A DNA stretch of 64,000 bases from Leptolyngbyaceae cyanobacterium clean351. Lineage in GTDB: Bacteria; Cyanobacteriota; Cyanobacteriia; DAIDHW01. Location: positions 207,798 through 271,797 of the forward strand of contig DAIDHW010000001.1 in the NCBI GenBank assembly GCA_027451865.1, in the 5' to 3' direction. The notes under the pieces were generated by a model, which saw only the letters and a program-made list of their open reading frames with translations, did not search any database and had not been told where the DNA came from. A program made the translations under genes and the position numbers. Positions 55,091 through 63,322 of the stretch are shown in pieces (position 1 is the stretch's first letter; every line of letters begins with the position of its first letter).

Positions 55091-56069
55091 AGGGAGGTCC
55101 ACCCCAGGTATGTAGGACGTAGGCAACGCTATTGGCGACTAATTGGTAACTCTGGTAGGTATATCCGCCACTGAGTACCATAGCCCAGGGAATGCCCCGC
55201 TCCGTAAGGGTATGAAATACAAAGCAATCCCGGTCTAAAACCCCCTGGTCTGAAACCCGCAGCCGTCCTAGGGGGTCGCCGGCGTATACGTCGGTACCGG
55301 CATTATAGAAGGCAATTTTCGGGGGGGGGATAGTTTCCAGAAACGCTAGTAGATGCTCCTGGAGCTGACCTAGGTAGTCTTGGTCCCTAGTGCCTGAAGA
55401 CAGAGGAATATCGCAATCAACCCGACTTATAGCGAGGGGGTCCCGGGGATAGATATCGCGGTTGTACATGTCTAAGATGTGCACCCGGGGGTCATGCTGA
55501 AAGATGCGGGCAACGCCATTGCCTTGATGGGCGTCTAGATCAACGATCAACACGTGGTCCTCGGGACTAAGGAGTTGGGAGCGACGCAGATGGGCGATGG
55601 CAATAGCCACGTCGGCGAAGGCGCAAAACCCCTCCCCGTGGGCACTTTGGGCGTGGTGGTAGCCCCCTGACAGATTGATGCCGATACCCCCCTGGAGAGC
55701 AGCTGTTGCCGCGAAGATGGTGCCAGTGGTAGCTAGGCGCATGGGGGTAAGAATGCACCGGTGGAGCATCCCCCTAGGCAGGCAGCTGAGGGAACTCAAC
55801 TCCAATACCTTGGCGATGTAGCGGGATTTCTTGAGCCGCCGGAGGTAGTCTGGTTCGTGGACCAACAGCAGAGTCTCATCCTCTGCGGGCGCCGGGGGCG
55901 TCAAGGTGATGGAAGCTACTGCCGGGCCCAACCCTTGCTGGAGAGCCCGCCAAACCCGGCCGTACTTACAGCTATCGAAGGGGTGTAATTTTTCTAGTCC
56001 CAGGAAGCGAATATCGTAACTGGTCGAGTACACTAGCTGGGGACGAATCTGGGGCCGGGGGTCTTTCAT
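55080..56069 (-). CDS. histone deacetylase-family amidohydrolase
   Basis: A 329-aa zinc amidohydrolase of the HDAC/acetylpolyamine amidohydrolase family. The active-site blocks are visible: GGYHHAQSAHGEGFCAF, the zinc ligands in VDLDAHQGNG, and AFYNAGTDVYAGDPLG. Bacterial members deacetylate acetylpolyamines or proteins. With speA and a DHS-like gene in the window, acetylpolyamine is a reasonable but unproven substrate. The start overlaps the upstream gene's stop as ATGA. Confidence 0.87.
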   Translation of the reverse strand: MKDPRPQIRPQLVYSTSYDIRFLGLEKLHPFDSCKYGRVWRALQQGLGPAVASITLTPPAPAEDETLLLVHEPDYLRRLKKSRYIAKVLELSSLSCLPRGMLHRCILTPMRLATTGTIFAATAALQGGIGINLSGGYHHAQSAHGEGFCAFADVAIAIAHLRRSQLLSPEDHVLIVDLDAHQGNGVARIFQHDPRVHILDMYNRDIYPRDPLAISRVDCDIPLSSGTRDQDYLGQLQEHLLAFLETIPPPKIAFYNAGTDVYAGDPLGRLRVSDQGVLDRDCFVFHTLTERGIPWAMVLSGGYTYQSYQLVANSVAYVLHTWGGPPFTS

Positions 56070-56596
56070 CCTTTTATACGTTTGATCTCCTTAGCGTACT
56101 GGAGGACGTGCTTGGGTTCCCAGGCCTCCACCTGGCCTAGGGGAATCCCCAGACCCACGTAGTAGTCCACCTCAGCTAGGGGCTGGAACGAGGGCTTTAC
56201 ACCAGAACCAACGTACAGGGCATTGGCAATGATGGTGGAGCAGTTGAACTCGGTTAGTTCGTAGTTCAATTTACTTAACTGCACCTTGTGCCAATAGACT
56301 TCAATGGCCGCTTCATTCATCTGGTTCAACTCCACCACAATAGGATCGAACCCCTCTGCTGTCCGGTCCTCCTCAAAATTGCGGTAGTGGGGAGCCCGCG
56401 AGACGTTCATAGTCAAATTTTGAATCGCCATCCGCACAAACCCCTTCCGGTCCTGTCCAGGCCATAAACTAATATAAGTGCTCTCTCCTACCTGCATAGA
56501 GGAGTGTCCCACCTGTCCGCCCCTGGGTAGCCAGACATAAACCTTTGCCCCCACGCTCAAACTCCTCCCCCAGGGCATTCCCTGCTTGCTGGCCAT
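56066..56596 (-). CDS. papain-fold-like protein, possible permuted NlpC/P60
   Basis: A 176-aa soluble protein, no signal peptide. It has a His in VGHSSMQVG followed by a strand YISLWPG, and a Cys in EFNCSTIIANAL about 100 residues later. His before Cys matches circularly permuted papain-fold (NlpC/P60-, LRAT- or YiiX-like) enzymes. I do not recognise a named family. It is translated just before the HDAC-family gene in an ATGA overlap, suggesting the two act together, perhaps as amide hydrolases. Confidence 0.5.
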   Translation of the reverse strand: MASKQGMPWGRSLSVGAKVYVWLPRGGQVGHSSMQVGESTYISLWPGQDRKGFVRMAIQNLTMNVSRAPHYRNFEEDRTAEGFDPIVVELNQMNEAAIEVYWHKVQLSKLNYELTEFNCSTIIANALYVGSGVKPSFQPLAEVDYYVGLGIPLGQVEAWEPKHVLQYAKEIKRIKG

Positions 56597-56755
56597 GATC
56601 CCATCCTAAACGTTGGCATCCCGCGGGGAGGGGGTGAAGGAAGGCAATTTCCCTAGGTGAGGGTGCTAAGCTCTTTGACCCTTCCTATAGTGCCTAGGTT
56701 AGCCAAGAAAAATAGTATTCGGGCGCACAACTTAAACGGGGAACAGAGTTGCCTT

Positions 56756-57526
56756 TTACACCACCGGCCGGCGATGTACTAACTGAGAACCAGCCTGGTC
56801 CCGGGGTAACACTAAAATTTCCGGAATATTCACGTGGGGGGGTCTAGTAAGACAAAAGAGTACTACCTCCGCCACGTCCTCAGCTTCCAGGGGAGTCAGG
56901 CCCACGTAGGGCTGTTTAGCCTTCAGGTCATCTCCCTTAAACCGCACCTGACTAAATTCTGTTTCCACCAGGCCCGGATTGACACAACTTACCTTGACTG
57001 GTGTACCGAGGAGGTCTTGGCGCAGACCAGTAGACAAAACTCTGACCGCCGCCTTAGTGGCACAGTAAACATTGCCCCTCGGATAGGTGTCGTAGCCTGC
57101 TAGGGAGCCGATGTTAACCACGTGACCGCGGCCCCGACGGATCATCCCGGGCACTAGGGCGCGGGTGACGTACAACAAGCCCTTGATATTGGTGTCGATC
57201 ATCTCTTCCCAGTCCTGGATTTGACCAGCGGGTAGGGGGTCAAGGCCGCGGCTCAGGCCCGCATTATTGATCAAGATGTCGATGGCTGACCAGGATGGGG
57301 GTAGGTCTGCCATCGCCTGCTCAACGGCCTCGGAGGACCGCACATCTAGAACTACCGTGTGGACCGGGAGGGCAAATTCCCGCTCTAGCTCTTCCTTGAG
57401 GGCCTGCAATCGTTCCTGACGGCGCGCCACTAGGACCAGCTTGGCCCCGGCTGCACCCAAGGACCGGGCACAGGCTGCCCCAATCCCACTGCTTGCACCG
57501 GTAATGAGGACTATCTGGTCACGCAT
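56756..57526 (-). CDS. short-chain dehydrogenase/reductase
   Basis: A 256-aa classical SDR. NAD(P)-binding TGASSGIGAACARSLG at the N terminus, NNAGLSRG, the Ser in NIGSLAG and the YCATKAA Tyr-Lys pair are present. Arg residues after strand 2 (ARRQERL) suggest NADPH. It resembles YdfG-like serine/3-hydroxy acid dehydrogenases, but the substrate is uncertain. ATG 57526 is chosen; an in-frame ATG 12 codons upstream (57562) adds residues unlike the family. Confidence 0.85.
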   Translation of the reverse strand: MRDQIVLITGASSGIGAACARSLGAAGAKLVLVARRQERLQALKEELEREFALPVHTVVLDVRSSEAVEQAMADLPPSWSAIDILINNAGLSRGLDPLPAGQIQDWEEMIDTNIKGLLYVTRALVPGMIRRGRGHVVNIGSLAGYDTYPRGNVYCATKAAVRVLSTGLRQDLLGTPVKVSCVNPGLVETEFSQVRFKGDDLKAKQPYVGLTPLEAEDVAEVVLFCLTRPPHVNIPEILVLPRDQAGSQLVHRRPVV

Positions 57527-57649
57527 AGGGTTCTGACCACCTGGGGACTGGCCAAGGGACAACTGGACCTATGGTATCAAGCTGGGGCCGGGCTGCCTAC
57601 CCGGCACGACCACAAATCCCACCCAGCAAGTTAAAACCGGTAGACTTTG

Positions 57650-57707
57650 CCGGGTCAGCCTAGGCACCTGCTAGGCTGGGGTTAGCATCCTGGTGGTCCT
57701 GACCCGG
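57650..57707 (+). other. candidate structured leader upstream of the DUF2808 pair
   Basis: CCGGGTCAG (57650-57658) pairs with CTGACCCGG (57699-57707). An alternative 8-bp hairpin, CAGCCTAG (57656-57663) with CTAGGCTG (57671-57678), uses three bases of the outer stem, so the two folds partly compete. It lies about 110 bp before the first DUF2808 start. Alternative folds can indicate an attenuator or riboswitch, but the region may simply be a DNA dyad. Confidence 0.35.
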
Positions 57708-57815
57708 TGAAGTTCGAGGTTGCGGCATAGTCTAGGAGTAAGGAATCTTGGCTATTGGCCTTGTTTTCATCTGCACTATCCAACCACATTCCTAGTTTAC
57801 TAGGTGCCACTGACC

Positions 57816-58361
57816 ATGCGTCTGTCCATTAGACTGGGCTTGCCATCTTTGTTTATTCTCCTTGGGGCTCTCCCGAGCGCTGCCCTCCCCCCGGTTGGTA
57901 ACTCAGCCTACTTTGCCGACCCCCCCGAGTTAGTCCGAGCCATCAGTACTGAAAAAGTTATTGACGCCCCCCATCCCGAGTATGGTTTCACTTTGCGTAT
58001 TCCCGGGGATGCCGGCGCGCCGGTGGCAAGGGTAGTCATTCAACAGCAGCAAGGCTACGACAACCACCTAGACTTTGACCTGGCCCACACCCGGCTTTAC
58101 CTAGGGGACAGCTACTCGAGTCCCAAGGCACCGGTTGGCAATGTCACGTACAATCCGGCTACCCGCTCGATCGCTATCTTCTTCAACCCCCCCTTGGCTC
58201 CTGGTCAAACCGTCACCGTTGGTATTTCCCCCTACCAAAATCCCCGGGTGCCGGGGGTGTACCTGTTTGGCGTCACGGCCTATCCCCAGGGTGAAAACCC
58301 CCAAGGTCAATTCCTCGGCTACGGCCGCCTGAACTTTTATGGTTACGGCTTTTTTCGGTAA
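57816..58361 (+). CDS. DUF2808 secreted protein (copy 1)
   Basis: A 181-aa secreted protein. The signal peptide is about residues 1-25 (FILLGALPSAALPP). The domain contains YFADPPELVRAI, the DAGAPVARVVIQQQQG strand pair and PPLAPGQTVTVGISPYQNP, which match DUF2808. It is found mainly in cyanobacteria with unknown function. A paralogue follows 24 bp later. GTG 57804 would add four residues. Confidence 0.82.
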   Translation: MRLSIRLGLPSLFILLGALPSAALPPVGNSAYFADPPELVRAISTEKVIDAPHPEYGFTLRIPGDAGAPVARVVIQQQQGYDNHLDFDLAHTRLYLGDSYSSPKAPVGNVTYNPATRSIAIFFNPPLAPGQTVTVGISPYQNPRVPGVYLFGVTAYPQGENPQGQFLGYGRLNFYGYGFFR

Positions 58362-58385
58362 CTGACCTAGGAACTAAGGTGACCT

Positions 58386-58928
58386 ATGCGCTTACCCATC
58401 CTTTTCAGCCTGTCCTCAGTGCTGTTGCTCCTAGAGAATTTGCCCGCCCAGGCAGTGCAGACCTCCAATGGTAAGGTTTACTTTGCTGACCCACCTCAGC
58501 TAGTCAGGACCATCACTACCCAAGACGACGTCTACATCCCCTTTCCTGAATACGATTTTACTATTAGTATTCCTGCTGATGCGGGGGAGCCGATAGAGAA
58601 GGTAGTGATTCAACAGCAGCTTAATTACAACAATTATCTGGACTTTGAGGTGCAACCCACCCGAGTTTATTGGGGGGCAAACTACCACAGTCCATCATCC
58701 TCCCCTAGTCAGGTCACCTACGACCCTGACCACCAAGCTCTAGTAATCCGGTTTAAACCTCCTCTAGCCCCCGGGCAGACGGTCACCTTGGGCCTTTTTC
58801 CAGTCCAGAATCCTGGCGTTCCCGGGATTTACCTGTTTGGTATCACCGCTTACCCCCCTGGCCCTAGGGTACATGGCCAGTTCTTGGGCTATGGCCGCTT
58901 GACCTTTTATGATCACAGTTTGCGCTAG
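58386..58928 (+). CDS. DUF2808 secreted protein (copy 2)
   Basis: A 180-aa paralogue of the preceding gene. Signal peptide in residues 1-24 (ILFSLSSVLLLLENLPAQA). YFADPPQLVRTI, ADAGEPIEKVVIQQQLNY, PPLAPGQTVTLGLFPVQNPG and GQFLGYGRLTFYDH align with copy 1 along the full length. The two are probably an operon and a local duplication. The genome's compositional shift begins soon after its stop. Confidence 0.82.
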   Translation: MRLPILFSLSSVLLLLENLPAQAVQTSNGKVYFADPPQLVRTITTQDDVYIPFPEYDFTISIPADAGEPIEKVVIQQQLNYNNYLDFEVQPTRVYWGANYHSPSSSPSQVTYDPDHQALVIRFKPPLAPGQTVTLGLFPVQNPGVPGIYLFGITAYPPGPRVHGQFLGYGRLTFYDHSLR

Positions 58929-59058
58929 ATGGAATTAAGTAGCAGGCAAATGGGTGGAGCTTCCCACGCTATTCCCTAAGGTACCTACGTCTTCAGAGTT
59001 ACATAGCCTCCCGATTGTTGGTAAGGTAGGCTCTTCAGCTGTCAACCTCAATAAATCC

Positions 59059-59541
59059 CTAGGATTTGCCTAGAATATTCTCACAATGTTGGATGAATAA
59101 GTTGACATCCTTTAAACAGCATCGACCCCGGGGATTGTTGACGTCACAACCACAGCGCTTTGCTTGGATATGGGTCTTGATTGACGTCACAACCTGGTCT
59201 CCATTTTGAGAAGCCACCATATCAAGGATGCGCTGCCGCGTCCAGCCAAAACAATAACAAATCGGCACATCTAACCCGCCATTTTTTTGAAATACTGCAA
59301 CGGTCAAATCCTTGGTCTCGAAATATTGGCCAGTTTCTGAAAAGTAAACGACTGGGCAATCAGAAGCATCGCAAAAATAGTAAGATGCGTTGGCGTTGAG
59401 ATGCTCTAGGCTACGTGGTAACAGCAAACTTTTAAGCGTTATCCCAGGAACGGATTTGCCTCTACTGTGATCTCGGGGACAAATCGGGCTGGTTTTGATA
59501 GCTCTAGTCTGAGGCTGAGCAGGTGAACAACAATCATCCAT
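59059..59541 (-). CDS. CopZ-type Fe-S/zinc metallochaperone-like protein
   Basis: A 160-aa cysteine-rich protein. Cysteines occur as DDCCSP, SPICP, YYFCDASDCPVVYF, ICYCFG, and RCGCDVNNPRGRCC. This resembles the N-terminal region of Archaeoglobus CopZ, which binds a [2Fe-2S] cluster and zinc; the C-terminal copper (HMA) domain is absent. It is the last gene of the thiol-relay operon, 2 bp after the thioredoxin gene. Copper or mercury handling is inferred. Lower G+C than core genes. Confidence 0.7.
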   Translation of the reverse strand: MDDCCSPAQPQTRAIKTSPICPRDHSRGKSVPGITLKSLLLPRSLEHLNANASYYFCDASDCPVVYFSETGQYFETKDLTVAVFQKNGGLDVPICYCFGWTRQRILDMVASQNGDQVVTSIKTHIQAKRCGCDVNNPRGRCCLKDVNLFIQHCENILGKS

Positions 59542-59543
59542 AT

Positions 59544-59885
59544 CTAAAGTGCCCTTTGAATTGCGTCAAAATAAAGTTTTTTCGGTTTCAATCCGGGAAT
59601 TTGACTTAGGACTTCAGTCCCTTTAAATAAGATGACAGTGGGCACACCTCTGACCCCTAATTCCATCGCCAATTCTGGTTCCTCAGTAATGTCAACTGTG
59701 ACTAAGTGCACGTTGCTCCCTTGTTCTGTTACAAGTTGCTGCAGGACGGGAGCAAGTGTTTCACAGGATGGACAGTGGGGAGCAACAAATTTAACAATAA
59801 TTGGGTTTTGGGATTGTTGTTGCAACTGGCGCAGTACCTGTTGCCCTTCCCCAATAATGGTTTTGTCAGCGGCAAATTCAGACAT
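59544..59885 (-). CDS. thioredoxin with CPSC active site
   Basis: A 113-aa thioredoxin. The fold is clear (VKFVAPHCPSCETLAP; VPTVILFKGTEVLSQI). The active site is Cys38-Pro-Ser-Cys41 rather than the usual CGPC, which shifts redox potential and may change partners. No signal peptide, so cytoplasmic. It sits 29 bp after trxB and 2 bp before the CopZ-like gene, so it is probably the substrate of the adjacent reductase and the reductant for the CcdA-like protein. Confidence 0.88.
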   Translation of the reverse strand: MSEFAADKTIIGEGQQVLRQLQQQSQNPIIVKFVAPHCPSCETLAPVLQQLVTEQGSNVHLVTVDITEEPELAMELGVRGVPTVILFKGTEVLSQIPGLKPKKLYFDAIQRAL

Positions 59886-59914
59886 TGTTAGTTCTCCTTG
59901 AGTAGTTGATAGGT

Positions 59915-60877
59915 TTAGGTTGTGGGCAAGATAGAAACTAATGAGCGCTCTGCAAGCCAGTGTTCGGCTTCAAGAGCAGCCATACAACCGGTACCAGCAG
60001 CAGTAATTGCCTGTCGGTAGCGGTGATCTTGCACGTCACCCGCCGCCCAAATCCCTGGAATATTGGTTGCAGTACTCTTGCCATTAGTTTGGATGTAGCC
60101 AGTTGAATCAAGCAATAGTTGCCCTTGGAAGAGTTGGGTATTGGGGACATGACCAATAGCGTAGAATAGACCGCTGACAGGTAGTTCAAACAGACCTTCT
60201 GTCAGTGTATCTTGCACTTGCAGGTAGCAGAGTACCTCATCCCCGTGGGCGCTAAGCGGTACACAATTCCAGTGGACTTTTATCTGGGGGTGCTTAAGCA
60301 GTCGATCCTGCATAGTTTTAGAAGCGCGCAATCGATCACGGCGTACGATTAAGTGTACCATGGAAGCATACTTGGTCAAGTATAGGGCTTCTTCAGCGGC
60401 GGAGTCTCCCCCTCCTACAACTGCAACTTCAGCGGCTCGAAATAAGGGACTAGCACCATCGCAGACTGCACAAGCTGAGATTCCATTATTCCAGAAGGTT
60501 TCTTCTCCCTTAATACCCAGTCGTTTAGCCGTAGCTCCAGTACAGATAATAACGGCATAGGTTTTGACTTCAAGCCCTTCGGAGGAAATGGTGAACGGAT
60601 AATTGTTAAAATCAACTTGCACAACATCATCAGTGATAAGTTGGGCTCCCCAACGTTGGGCTTGATTGCGCATTTCTCGCATCAATATTGGTCCCAAAAT
60701 TCCATTCGGAAAGCCAGGAAAATTTTCAACGTCAGTTGTGGTCATTAACTGACCACCGGGCAAACCACCAGCTTGAAATCCTTCAAAAACTAAAGGCTTA
60801 AGTCGTGCTCTACTTGCATAAATAGCTGCAGTGTAACCCGCCGGGCCAGAGCCAATGATCACTAAATTCTCCACCAT
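59915..60877 (-). CDS. trxB: thioredoxin-disulfide reductase
   Basis: A 320-aa NADPH-dependent flavoenzyme (NTR) that reduces thioredoxin. FAD loop [21 protein letters not shown] loop [14 protein letters not shown], redox site ACAVCD (Cys136, Cys139) and the C-terminal [21 protein letters not shown] are conserved. Many cyanobacteria rely on ferredoxin-thioredoxin reductase; NTR here gives the relay NADPH-driven electrons even in the dark. It is 3 bp downstream of the ccdA-like gene. Confidence 0.93.
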   Translation of the reverse strand: MVENLVIIGSGPAGYTAAIYASRARLKPLVFEGFQAGGLPGGQLMTTTDVENFPGFPNGILGPILMREMRNQAQRWGAQLITDDVVQVDFNNYPFTISSEGLEVKTYAVIICTGATAKRLGIKGEETFWNNGISACAVCDGASPLFRAAEVAVVGGGDSAAEEALYLTKYASMVHLIVRRDRLRASKTMQDRLLKHPQIKVHWNCVPLSAHGDEVLCYLQVQDTLTEGLFELPVSGLFYAIGHVPNTQLFQGQLLLDSTGYIQTNGKSTATNIPGIWAAGDVQDHRYRQAITAAGTGCMAALEAEHWLAERSLVSILPTT

Positions 60878-60880
60878 TTT

Positions 60881-61732
60881 TTAACTCCCAGTAAACCATT
60901 GCGTTCCCGTGAATAGATAGTAAGCGCCAGTCATCATCAAGGCGATGCTACCCAGGCGGATAATCATTTCAGAATGCTTTAGAAGCTGATTACTCTGCTT
61001 GGCAAAGCCAGTAAACAAGCTAGCTAGAAAGATCAAAATAGTATAGCCGAGAGCATAGCTAACCATCGTTAACGTGCCCAAAAGTTGAGAGCCTGTTGCG
61101 GCGGCAGCAGCAAGTACAGCAAAAAGGACGGGACTGGCGCAGGGAGAACTAACTAAAGCAAAGGTAAGGCCAACGCCAAACGGTCCCGCCTTAGGGAGTT
61201 GAACATTCATTTCGGGTAACGGCAGTTTAACAATGCCTAGCAACCACAACCCCATAACGACCATAATCAATCCGACGGCAATATTGATATAGCCACGATA
61301 ATCAATCATGACCACACCCGCGAAGGATGAAACTAATCCGTAGAGACTAAGAATCACCACAGTTCCTAAAACAAACATACTGGCTTTGGCAAAGGCATCC
61401 CAACGAGAGGTGATTTTAAGAGTGCCAATGTAGCTGAGATTGACGGGTAATAATGCCAAAATACAGGGGGAGACGCTCGCCAGCACCCCGCCCAAAAATG
61501 CTAAGGGTAACAAGACCACGGGATTGGTTTTGTCCTGCTGGTTAAACCAGGTTTCGTAGTGATTTTCAACGATCGAAATGAGATGGGTAATGGGTTGGCT
61601 GAGGGTCTGTCCAAAAGCAATGACAATCACCAAAGCCAGCAATCCTAATCCGACGTAAATCAACCATTTTGGCCAAGATTTTTTACTTCGGGTGGAAGCA
61701 TTAAAATGGGTGGATTTATCCTTCGGTTCCAT
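60881..61732 (-). CDS. CcdA/DsbD-type thiol-disulfide membrane protein
   Basis: A 283-aa protein. A basic N terminus leads to one extra helix (about 23-41), then a six-helix CcdA/DsbD-like domain starting near residue 74. The two redox cysteines lie in SVSPCILALLPVN (Cys90) and SSPCASPVLF (Cys198), each within a helix and next to Pro. Such proteins carry electrons from cytoplasmic thioredoxin across the membrane to periplasmic or lumenal acceptors. The TlpA-like gene 120 bp upstream and the trx genes downstream are its likely partners. Confidence 0.88.
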   Translation of the reverse strand: MEPKDKSTHFNASTRSKKSWPKWLIYVGLGLLALVIVIAFGQTLSQPITHLISIVENHYETWFNQQDKTNPVVLLPLAFLGGVLASVSPCILALLPVNLSYIGTLKITSRWDAFAKASMFVLGTVVILSLYGLVSSFAGVVMIDYRGYINIAVGLIMVVMGLWLLGIVKLPLPEMNVQLPKAGPFGVGLTFALVSSPCASPVLFAVLAAAAATGSQLLGTLTMVSYALGYTILIFLASLFTGFAKQSNQLLKHSEMIIRLGSIALMMTGAYYLFTGTQWFTGS

Positions 61733-61798
61733 GGGTAGTGTTCCTCAATTACTGCTTACATCAAAAAAATAGCGACCGCCAAGACAAAAGTGTGACCG

Positions 61799-61806
61799 GC
61801 GATCGC
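61799..61806. repeat. HIP1 octamer
   Basis: GCGATCGC within GGCGATCGCC in the gap between the TlpA-like and CcdA-like genes. Only two others (37415-37422 and 51257-51264) were noticed in the window, so HIP1 is not abundant here. Confidence 0.8.
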
Positions 61807-61852
61807 CGATAGGTTACCTAGTAAACGAGATTATGACCATCATCACCGGCTG

Positions 61853-62377
61853 CTATTTCCTAGGAAGACCTGCCTGAATGACGGAGGTATAGGCGGAGAG
61901 ATTTGGATTGTTCCGGAATTTGGCCAGGATGCGACCAGTTCTTGGATCGATAATTGCCACGGTACTGGTTTGACTTTGAACCCCCTGAAAAAACTTACCC
62001 AATCCCAATTTTTTAGCTTCTGCCTCGGAGCGGCGGACGGTAGCAGCATTGGAGACGTTGAAAACCACGTAGTGGATCTTGCTACCGTATTCCTGTCTGA
62101 GCTCAGATAGGGTCGGCGCGATGTTTTTACAGTAAGGACACCAGGTTGCATAAATATCGACAACGACAAGCTTACCTTGCAATTGCCTGGCGAGGGGGCC
62201 ACCGACATTCATGGACCGCATCTTCGAAGCGCAGGGGTTTTTTGAGGCGCAGGGGTTTTGGGCGATGGTCATGGATGAACCGTTCACCCTGGGAACAGAG
62301 GGCGTTGCCGCGAAAGATGCACTTGCCACTAAACTACTCGCTAACAAACTGAGTAGCAAACCAGGAGTTTTTAGCAT
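61853..62377 (-). CDS. exported TlpA-like thioredoxin with NPCASK repeats
   Basis: A 174-aa exported thiol-disulfide protein. Signal peptide about residues 1-23 (LLLSLLASSLVASASFAA). Two tandem hexapeptides NPCASK follow at 41-52, Cys-containing repeats often seen in cyanobacterial secreted redox or metal proteins. The thioredoxin site is ATWCPYC (Cys80, Cys83). The electron donor is probably the CcdA-like protein. It may reduce cytochrome apoproteins or metal-damaged thiols. First gene of the operon. Confidence 0.82.
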   Translation of the reverse strand: MLKTPGLLLSLLASSLVASASFAATPSVPRVNGSSMTIAQNPCASKNPCASKMRSMNVGGPLARQLQGKLVVVDIYATWCPYCKNIAPTLSELRQEYGSKIHYVVFNVSNAATVRRSEAEAKKLGLGKFFQGVQSQTSTVAIIDPRTGRILAKFRNNPNLSAYTSVIQAGLPRK

Positions 62378-62492
62378 AGAAGACCTTGAGTGTGTGGTAT
62401 TGACCGGGCAGTTTAGCGGGAAGAGTAATACAGGGTCCTCACCGAGTTAAACCACCGATGCTTGTATTGAAGTTCAGAAAGATGAGTCTCAC

Positions 62493-62551
62493 ATGAAAGC
62501 CAAATGAATCCTAAATAAGAAGATGCAGAGCTGATTTTCAGCAAAAATTCA
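62493..62551. promoter_or_regulatory. two divergent TTCAT/TTCAG direct repeats
   Basis: On the plus strand, ATGAA occurs at 62493-62497 and 62504-62508 (that is, TTCAT repeats on the minus strand). TTCAG lies at 62537-62541 and TTCAT at 62548-62552. Both pairs have an 11-bp period and point at the operon on each side. This is the spacing expected for OmpR/PhoB-type regulators. They lie between the tlpA-like and cupin genes. Confidence 0.5.
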
Positions 62552-62667
62552 TCTGGCTATCAACTGGGGATCAGTTTTAGTTTCTATACTTTAAGTTGTT
62601 CAAGCAGTATTGCAGCCCAGCAGCGCGGGATAAAGATCATCTAAACTGCAAAATATGACCAAAGAAT

Positions 62668-63279
62668 ATGACCAAAGGTGATTGGTTTGTTGTTAAAAAC
62701 GGTTACGTTAAGGACAAAATGCAAGACAATCGGCTAGAAGCGGTGTCTCATCCCTACTGGCTTTATCATTTTCTGAGGGATTTAGAGGACATCCTGACAA
62801 CGGTTGCCGACGATAGGCCGCGCCTCCAGGCAATTTGCCCGCTGGTTAGCGAGCTGTTAAATAATTCTCCCTTACTACAACTGGCCACCCTCGAGCCCGA
62901 TCCCAACACCGGTTGGGAGGTCTTAATTCTGTACGATGAGCCGCTTTTTCCCTTGACCGTACAATTGGTGAGCTGGGCACCGGGGGCAATGTCTTCTATT
63001 CATAACCACGGGACCTGGGGAATCGTCGCCCTGATGGATGGGCAGGAGGAAAATACTTTCTGGCAGCGCTCTCCGACTCCAGCCTGTCCAGACCGGGTGG
63101 TGCCCGCTGGTAAACACCGGTTGGTTGCTGGTGATATTCTCTGTTTAATGCCTGATGTCATCCATCAGGTTACAGCGATCGGCGGTCGTCCTACCCTCAG
63201 TTTCAATTTGTACGGCGAAACTGACTACGATCAGCGATTTGAGTTCGATCCCGTAGGAGGTACTGCAAAACCCTTTTAG
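62668..63279 (+). CDS. cupin (cysteine dioxygenase-like)
   Basis: A 203-aa protein with a cupin fold. Motif 1 is IHNHGTWGIVALMDGQEEN (two His and a Glu that could bind iron) and motif 2 lies in LMPDVIHQV (third His). This arrangement resembles cysteine dioxygenase-type thiol oxygenases. Next to a thiol relay, oxidation of cysteine or another thiol is a reasonable guess. ATG 62668 is used; an ATG at 62719 is possible. A nearby duplicated ATGACCAAAG precedes the start. Confidence 0.68.
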   Translation: MTKGDWFVVKNGYVKDKMQDNRLEAVSHPYWLYHFLRDLEDILTTVADDRPRLQAICPLVSELLNNSPLLQLATLEPDPNTGWEVLILYDEPLFPLTVQLVSWAPGAMSSIHNHGTWGIVALMDGQEENTFWQRSPTPACPDRVVPAGKHRLVAGDILCLMPDVIHQVTAIGGRPTLSFNLYGETDYDQRFEFDPVGGTAKPF

Positions 63280-63322
63280 GGTATCTGGACTATTCCAGAC
63301 AAAATCTGCTATCTCAAATGCT

